Source: JAICMB01 sp035295125 (GTDB taxonomy: Bacteria > Acidobacteriota > Terriglobia > Bryobacterales > Bryobacteraceae). Taken from it: 64,000 nucleotides of DNA. The notes below the pieces were generated by a model. It worked only from the letters and a program-made list of their open reading frames with translations. It was not told the origin of the DNA and did not search any database. The translations under genes were made by a program, and so were the position numbers. Positions within the stretch are counted from its first letter, which is position 1. Every line of letters begins with the position of its first letter. Where the stretch lies: assembly GCA_035295125.1 (NCBI GenBank), contig DATGJP010000051.1, positions 55,185 through 119,184 on the forward strand, read 5' to 3'. Below are positions 59,334 through 64,000 of the stretch, one piece after another.

Positions 59334-60347
59334 ATGATCACGGTCAAAGGGCTTACCAAGAGGTACGCGCGGACTACCGCTGTCGATAACATCTCGTTCG
59401 AAGTCCAGAAAGGCCAGATCGTTGGCTTTCTGGGACCGAACGGCGCCGGCAAGACCACCACGATGCGTATCCTGACGTGCTTTCTGCCGCCCACGTCCGG
59501 CACCGCTAACGTCGCAGGCTTCGATGTCCTCGAGCAGCCGCTCGAGGTGAAGAAGCGAATCGGCTATTTGCCCGAAACACCACCCGTTTACCCCGAAATG
59601 GAAACCGGCGAATATCTCGAGTTCGTCGGGTCGCTCAAAGGTCTGAACGGCGCCGAGTTGCGTAGTCGCATCGACTACGTTTGCGAGCGCTGCTCTGTCG
59701 CCGATGTCAGGAACAAGCTGATCGGCAAACTGTCGAAAGGCTACCGGCAGCGCGTCGGACTCGCGCAGGCCATTATTCATAATCCCGATGTGCTGATTCT
59801 TGATGAGCCCACCGCCGGACTCGATCCGAAGCAGATCAACGAGACTCGCGAGTTGATCCGCGGGCTGGCGGGCGATCACACCATCATCCTCAGTACCCAC
59901 ATCCTGCCGGAGGTCGAACAGACTTGCGAGCAGGTCATCATCATTGCGAAAGGCAAGCTCGTCGCAACCGATTCCGTGCACAACCTGCAGAATCGCGCGC
60001 GCGGCGGCGAGTCGGTACTTGTGGAAGTGGGCGGCCGCGACGGAACGCTGGAGTCCACGGTGGTGCAGCAGAGGCTGGAGCAGGTGGCGGGTGTCAGCCG
60101 CGTGGTCTTCAAGCAAAGCCGCGAAAACCGTTCGGTGTTCGAGGTGGAGAGCCTGAAGGAACGCGTCATTCGCGGCGACCTGGCGCGCGCGGTGGTCGAG
60201 TCCGGCTGGGATCTCAACGAACTACGACCCGCGGCGATGAGTCTTGAAGAAATCTTCCTGCAACTGACCGGGGCCGATAACACCGCGCCTGAAGCGCCGC
60301 CGGCGGCCCAACCGGCCGAAGAACTTGCCGCCAAGGAGGCTGAATAA
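59334..60347 (+). CDS. gldA: ABC transporter ATPase of the gliding (GldA) type
   Basis: The 337-residue ATPase has Walker A (GPNGAGKTT), the signature LSKGYRQR, Walker B VLILDEPTAGLDP, and the switch His in STHILPEVEQ. A C-terminal extension of about 110 residues follows. The order ATPase/permease/GldG-like protein in this operon is that of GldA-GldF-GldG, known from gliding Bacteroidetes, though here it need not serve motility. Related four-gene sets occur widely. Promoter and start positions agree with a single transcript. Confidence 0.9.
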   Translation: MITVKGLTKRYARTTAVDNISFEVQKGQIVGFLGPNGAGKTTTMRILTCFLPPTSGTANVAGFDVLEQPLEVKKRIGYLPETPPVYPEMETGEYLEFVGSLKGLNGAELRSRIDYVCERCSVADVRNKLIGKLSKGYRQRVGLAQAIIHNPDVLILDEPTAGLDPKQINETRELIRGLAGDHTIILSTHILPEVEQTCEQVIIIAKGKLVATDSVHNLQNRARGGESVLVEVGGRDGTLESTVVQQRLEQVAGVSRVVFKQSRENRSVFEVESLKERVIRGDLARAVVESGWDLNELRPAAMSLEEIFLQLTGADNTAPEAPPAAQPAEELAAKEAE

Positions 60348-61115
60348 ATGCGGAATACCTTGATCATTTGCCGTAAAGAATTGCGAAGCTACTTTGTCTC
60401 GCCGGTGGCCTACCTGCTGCTGACGATGTTCGCGTTGATCTTCGGGTTCTTCTTCTGGAATTCACTGCGATATTTCGTGTACATCGGCATGGAGTCGCAG
60501 ATGCGCGGCCAGTCGTTCCCGATGAATCTCAATGAACAGATCATCCGGCCGCTGCTTTCGAACATCAGCGTGGTTGGCCTGTTCTTCATTCCCATGATCA
60601 CCATGCGCCTGTTCGCCGAGGAAAAGCGCACGGGCACTATCGAGCTGCTCGCCACGTCGCCCATTCGCGATATCGAAGTAATCCTTGGGAAGTGGCTGGC
60701 GGCAATAGCGCTTTATGCTGTCATGCTGCTCTTTACGGCCATCAATTTCGCGTTCTTGTTCCACTACGGCAATCCGGATTGGAAGCCGATGGCAATCGGC
60801 TACCTGGGGCTGCTGCTCCAGGCAGGCGGTTTGCTGGCCATCGGGACGTTCATATCCACGTTGACGAAGAACCAGATCATCGCGGGCGCGGCGACGTTCG
60901 GCGTTTGCCTGATGCTGTGGGTCCTGGAGTGGTCGACCGGTTACGAAACTGCGACGTGGGCAAAAGTGCTCGCTTACATGTCGGTGATCACTCATTTCGA
61001 ATCGTTTTCCAAGGGCGTCATCGACACGAAAGATGCCGTTTTCTACGTGACGCTGATTTTCGTGGGCCTGTTCTTTACCGCGCGGTCCATGGAGTCCCTG
61101 CGGTGGAGGTCGTAA
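60348..61115 (+). CDS. gldF: ABC transporter permease of the gliding (GldF) type
   Basis: A 255-residue membrane protein with six helices (SYFVSPVAYLLLTMFALI and others). Between helices two and three lies the cytoplasmic loop ITMRLFAEEKRTGTIELLA, typical of ABC2-type permeases. It begins immediately after the ATPase gene and ends immediately before the GldG-like gene. It would form the membrane part of the transporter with the ATPase at 59334. Confidence 0.92.
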   Translation: MRNTLIICRKELRSYFVSPVAYLLLTMFALIFGFFFWNSLRYFVYIGMESQMRGQSFPMNLNEQIIRPLLSNISVVGLFFIPMITMRLFAEEKRTGTIELLATSPIRDIEVILGKWLAAIALYAVMLLFTAINFAFLFHYGNPDWKPMAIGYLGLLLQAGGLLAIGTFISTLTKNQIIAGAATFGVCLMLWVLEWSTGYETATWAKVLAYMSVITHFESFSKGVIDTKDAVFYVTLIFVGLFFTARSMESLRWRS

Positions 61116-62492
<1,377 letters not shown>

Positions 62493-62494
62493 CG

Positions 62495-63835
62495 ATGAAA
62501 GTTAGCGGATTGACCATTGCCGCGGTCGTACTCGTGGCGTTGGTAGGTTTGCTTTACTGGTCAAATCACCGGAAGCCGGAAGACACTGTAAAGGCCTCAG
62601 CGGACACGCCTCCCAAGATCCTGTCGTTAACCGACGCGGATCTCTCAAAGATCGCTATCAAGAAACGCGGCGCGGACGAGACCGTTCTTGCCCGCAACGG
62701 CGCGAACAAGTGGGAAATGTCCGCGCCGAAGCCGCTCCCGGTGGATCAGGATGCGGTTTCGAGCATGGTTTCAAGCCTCAGTTCGCTGAACTCGGACCGG
62801 CTGGTGGAAGACAAAGCCACCGACTGGAAGGAGTATGGGTTGGCCGATCCGTCGCTCGAGGTTGACATTACCAAGAAAGACGGCAAAACTACCAAGCTGG
62901 AGATCGGCGATGACACGCCGACCGGAAGCTCCGCATATGCGCGGCTCGAAGGCGATCCGCGCGTTTTCACGATCGCCAGTTACAACAAAACCAGCATCGA
63001 CAAGGGTCCCAACGATCTGCGCGATAAGCGGCTGCTGATCGTCGACTCGGACAAGATCTCGCGTGTCGAGCTGGTCACGCAAACGAAAGACAAAGCGGGT
63101 GACGTGGAATTCGGACGCGACAAAGATCAATGGCAGATCATCAAGCCGAAGCCATTGCGAGCCGACGGGCTGCAGGTGGAGGAGCTTGTCCGCAAGGTCA
63201 AGGACGCCAAGATGGATACGGCCGTCTCGGACGAGGATGCAAAGAAGGCCGCGGCTGCGTTCGCTTCCGGTACCCCGGTGGCGACCGTGAAAGTGACCGA
63301 CTCCACCGGGACGAAGGAACTCCAGGTTCGCAAGAACAAGGACGATTACTATGCGAAGTCGAGCAGCGTCGATGGCGTTTATAAGGTTTCCAGCGAGCTC
63401 GGCACCGGGCTCGACAAGAACCTCGACGATTTCCGCAACAAGAAGCTGTTCGAGTTCGGCTTCAACGACCCGAACAAGATCGAAATGCATGATGGCGCCA
63501 AGGCGTATTCTCTGACCAAAGGCGGCGAGGACTGGTGGTCGAACGGGAAGAAGATGGACGTCACCAGCGTGCAGGGCTTCCTCGATAAGGTTCGCGATCT
63601 GGCTGCGAGCAAGTTCGTGGATGCGGGCTTTACGAGTCCCGAGGTCGACCTGACAGTTTGGTCCAACGACAATAAACGGGTCGAGAAGGTTCTGATTTCG
63701 AAGAGCGGCGATAAGTACATCGCCAAGCGCGACGGCGAGCCGGCTTTGTACGAGCTGGACGCGAAGACAGTGGATGACCTGCGGAAAGCTGCGGGTGATG
63801 TTAAGCCTGCGGCTGCGGCACCCTCAAAAAAGTGA
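62495..63835 (+). CDS. DUF4340-domain protein, fourth gene of the gliding-type ABC operon
   Basis: A 446-residue protein with one N-terminal helix (GLTIAAVVLVALVGLLYWS) and a repeated beta-rich fold typical of DUF4340: units such as WEMSAPKPLPVDQDAVSSM, WQIIKPKPLRADGLQVEEL and VDLTVWSNDNKRVEKVLI. Proteins of this family regularly follow GldG-type genes. It may be a periplasmic scaffold of the ABC complex. The start at 62495 has GGAGG upstream and comes two bases after the GldG stop. Confidence 0.88.
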   Translation: MKVSGLTIAAVVLVALVGLLYWSNHRKPEDTVKASADTPPKILSLTDADLSKIAIKKRGADETVLARNGANKWEMSAPKPLPVDQDAVSSMVSSLSSLNSDRLVEDKATDWKEYGLADPSLEVDITKKDGKTTKLEIGDDTPTGSSAYARLEGDPRVFTIASYNKTSIDKGPNDLRDKRLLIVDSDKISRVELVTQTKDKAGDVEFGRDKDQWQIIKPKPLRADGLQVEELVRKVKDAKMDTAVSDEDAKKAAAAFASGTPVATVKVTDSTGTKELQVRKNKDDYYAKSSSVDGVYKVSSELGTGLDKNLDDFRNKKLFEFGFNDPNKIEMHDGAKAYSLTKGGEDWWSNGKKMDVTSVQGFLDKVRDLAASKFVDAGFTSPEVDLTVWSNDNKRVEKVLISKSGDKYIAKRDGEPALYELDAKTVDDLRKAAGDVKPAAAAPSKK

Positions 63836-63841
63836 GCCAGC

Positions 63842-63861
63842 GGACAGGCTGAAGCCTGTCC
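63842..63861. repeat. Intergenic palindrome, CAGGC family, at the operon end
   Basis: GGACAGGCT and AGCCTGTCC are a perfect 9-bp stem around GA, followed by CTGGACTTTGG and TTCAC from the family block in altered order. It sits six bases after the DUF4340 stop and could protect the 3' end; no T run follows. Confidence 0.7.
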
Positions 63862-63910
63862 CTGGACTTTGGCCCTTCACTAGATAAAACAACATTCCTG
63901 TAAGTTTCTG

Positions 63911-63952
63911 TTGCAGGCCGGCCGTTTTTATGTTATCTAGTTATATGACTAG
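63911..63952 (+). promoter_or_regulatory. Promoter with palindrome over the -10
   Basis: TTGCAG (63911-63916) and TATCTA (63934-63939) are 17 bases apart. CTAGT (63937-63941) and ACTAG (63948-63952) form an inverted repeat over the -10 and start site. In addition CTAGATAA (63880-63887) and TTATCTAG (63933-63940) are inverted copies. A regulated promoter, or the end of a mobile element, would both fit. Confidence 0.4.
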
Positions 63953-63976
63953 TTAGCATGAAAGGACCTCTTTCCC

Positions 63977-64000
63977 ATGGGTTTTCCCACTAAAGTCCAG
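63977..64000 (+). CDS. Start of an unidentified gene (right-edge fragment)
   Basis: ATG 63977 opens a frame reading MGFPTKVQ to the window edge, with AAAGGA ten bases upstream and the promoter at 63911-63939. The ATG at 63958 is stopped after eleven codons. FPTKVQ-type starts are recalled in small proteins next to insertion sequences, but eight residues cannot prove it. Confidence 0.35.

Overview
The window looks like a chromosomal segment of a GC-rich acidobacterium, most likely of the Bryobacterales/Solibacter type. The reasons are the three full-length permeases of the acidobacterial duplicated (ADOP) FtsX/MacB type, two of them coupled to PadR regulators, the many exported peptidases and esterases, a GspD-like secretin cluster carrying cohesin modules, and dispersed palindromes of the CAGGC-loop-GCCTG type between genes. 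No rRNA, tRNA or CRISPR array was seen.

Layout. Positions 1-2.4 kb hold the end of an RND efflux operon (membrane fusion lipoprotein and the first codons of the pump) and a DUF4097 lipoprotein, all on the minus strand. 2.5-8.9 kb is a plus-strand run: pyruvate carboxylase, a tiny membrane protein, then the overlapping chain DinB / PAP2 phosphatase / lipid kinase / metallophosphoesterase. 8.8-10.5 kb is a polytopic membrane protein. 10.6-16.2 kb holds two ADOP permeases around a PadR gene whose promoter contains a clear palindromic operator. 16.2-20.9 kb has exported hydrolases (esterase, M13 peptidase, metallo-beta-lactamase fold) and a relic of a fourth ADOP gene. 21.1-22.8 kb has a membrane protein plus winged-helix regulator operon with a well-formed promoter/operator, followed by a divergent cis-prenyltransferase. 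23-26.8 kb has an exported esterase, a CBM9-like protein and a metal P-type ATPase. 26.9-31.1 kb is a tight four-gene operon (amidohydrolase, exported methyltransferase, TIM-barrel isomerase, epimerase).

31.1-40 kb is the most system-like stretch. A compact exported transpeptidase-fold protein is translationally coupled to a SpoIID/LytB protein with an added HExxH domain. It converges on an operon of DUF1175, a thioester alpha-2-macroglobulin and a membrane protein. Together they suggest envelope remodelling and periplasmic protease defence. 40-41.3 kb is a small gene graveyard (frameshifted nucleotidyltransferase, zinc-protease fragment). 41.3-44.4 kb is a third ADOP with its PadR. 44.7-47.1 kb has a cupin, leucyl aminopeptidase and SmpB.

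47.2-53.1 kb is a duplicated secretion cluster: two paralogous TPR-secretin-cohesin genes flank two type II pseudopilins with the same C-terminal tail. 53.3-59 kb has an S9 peptidase, a WYL regulator divergent from a DinB gene, a cytochrome P450 and FabI. 59.2-63.8 kb is a four-gene gliding-type ABC operon (GldA-, GldF-, GldG-like and DUF4340) behind a good sigma70 promoter. The right edge enters a new gene with a palindrome in its promoter. All readings are from the sequence by eye; no database search was run.
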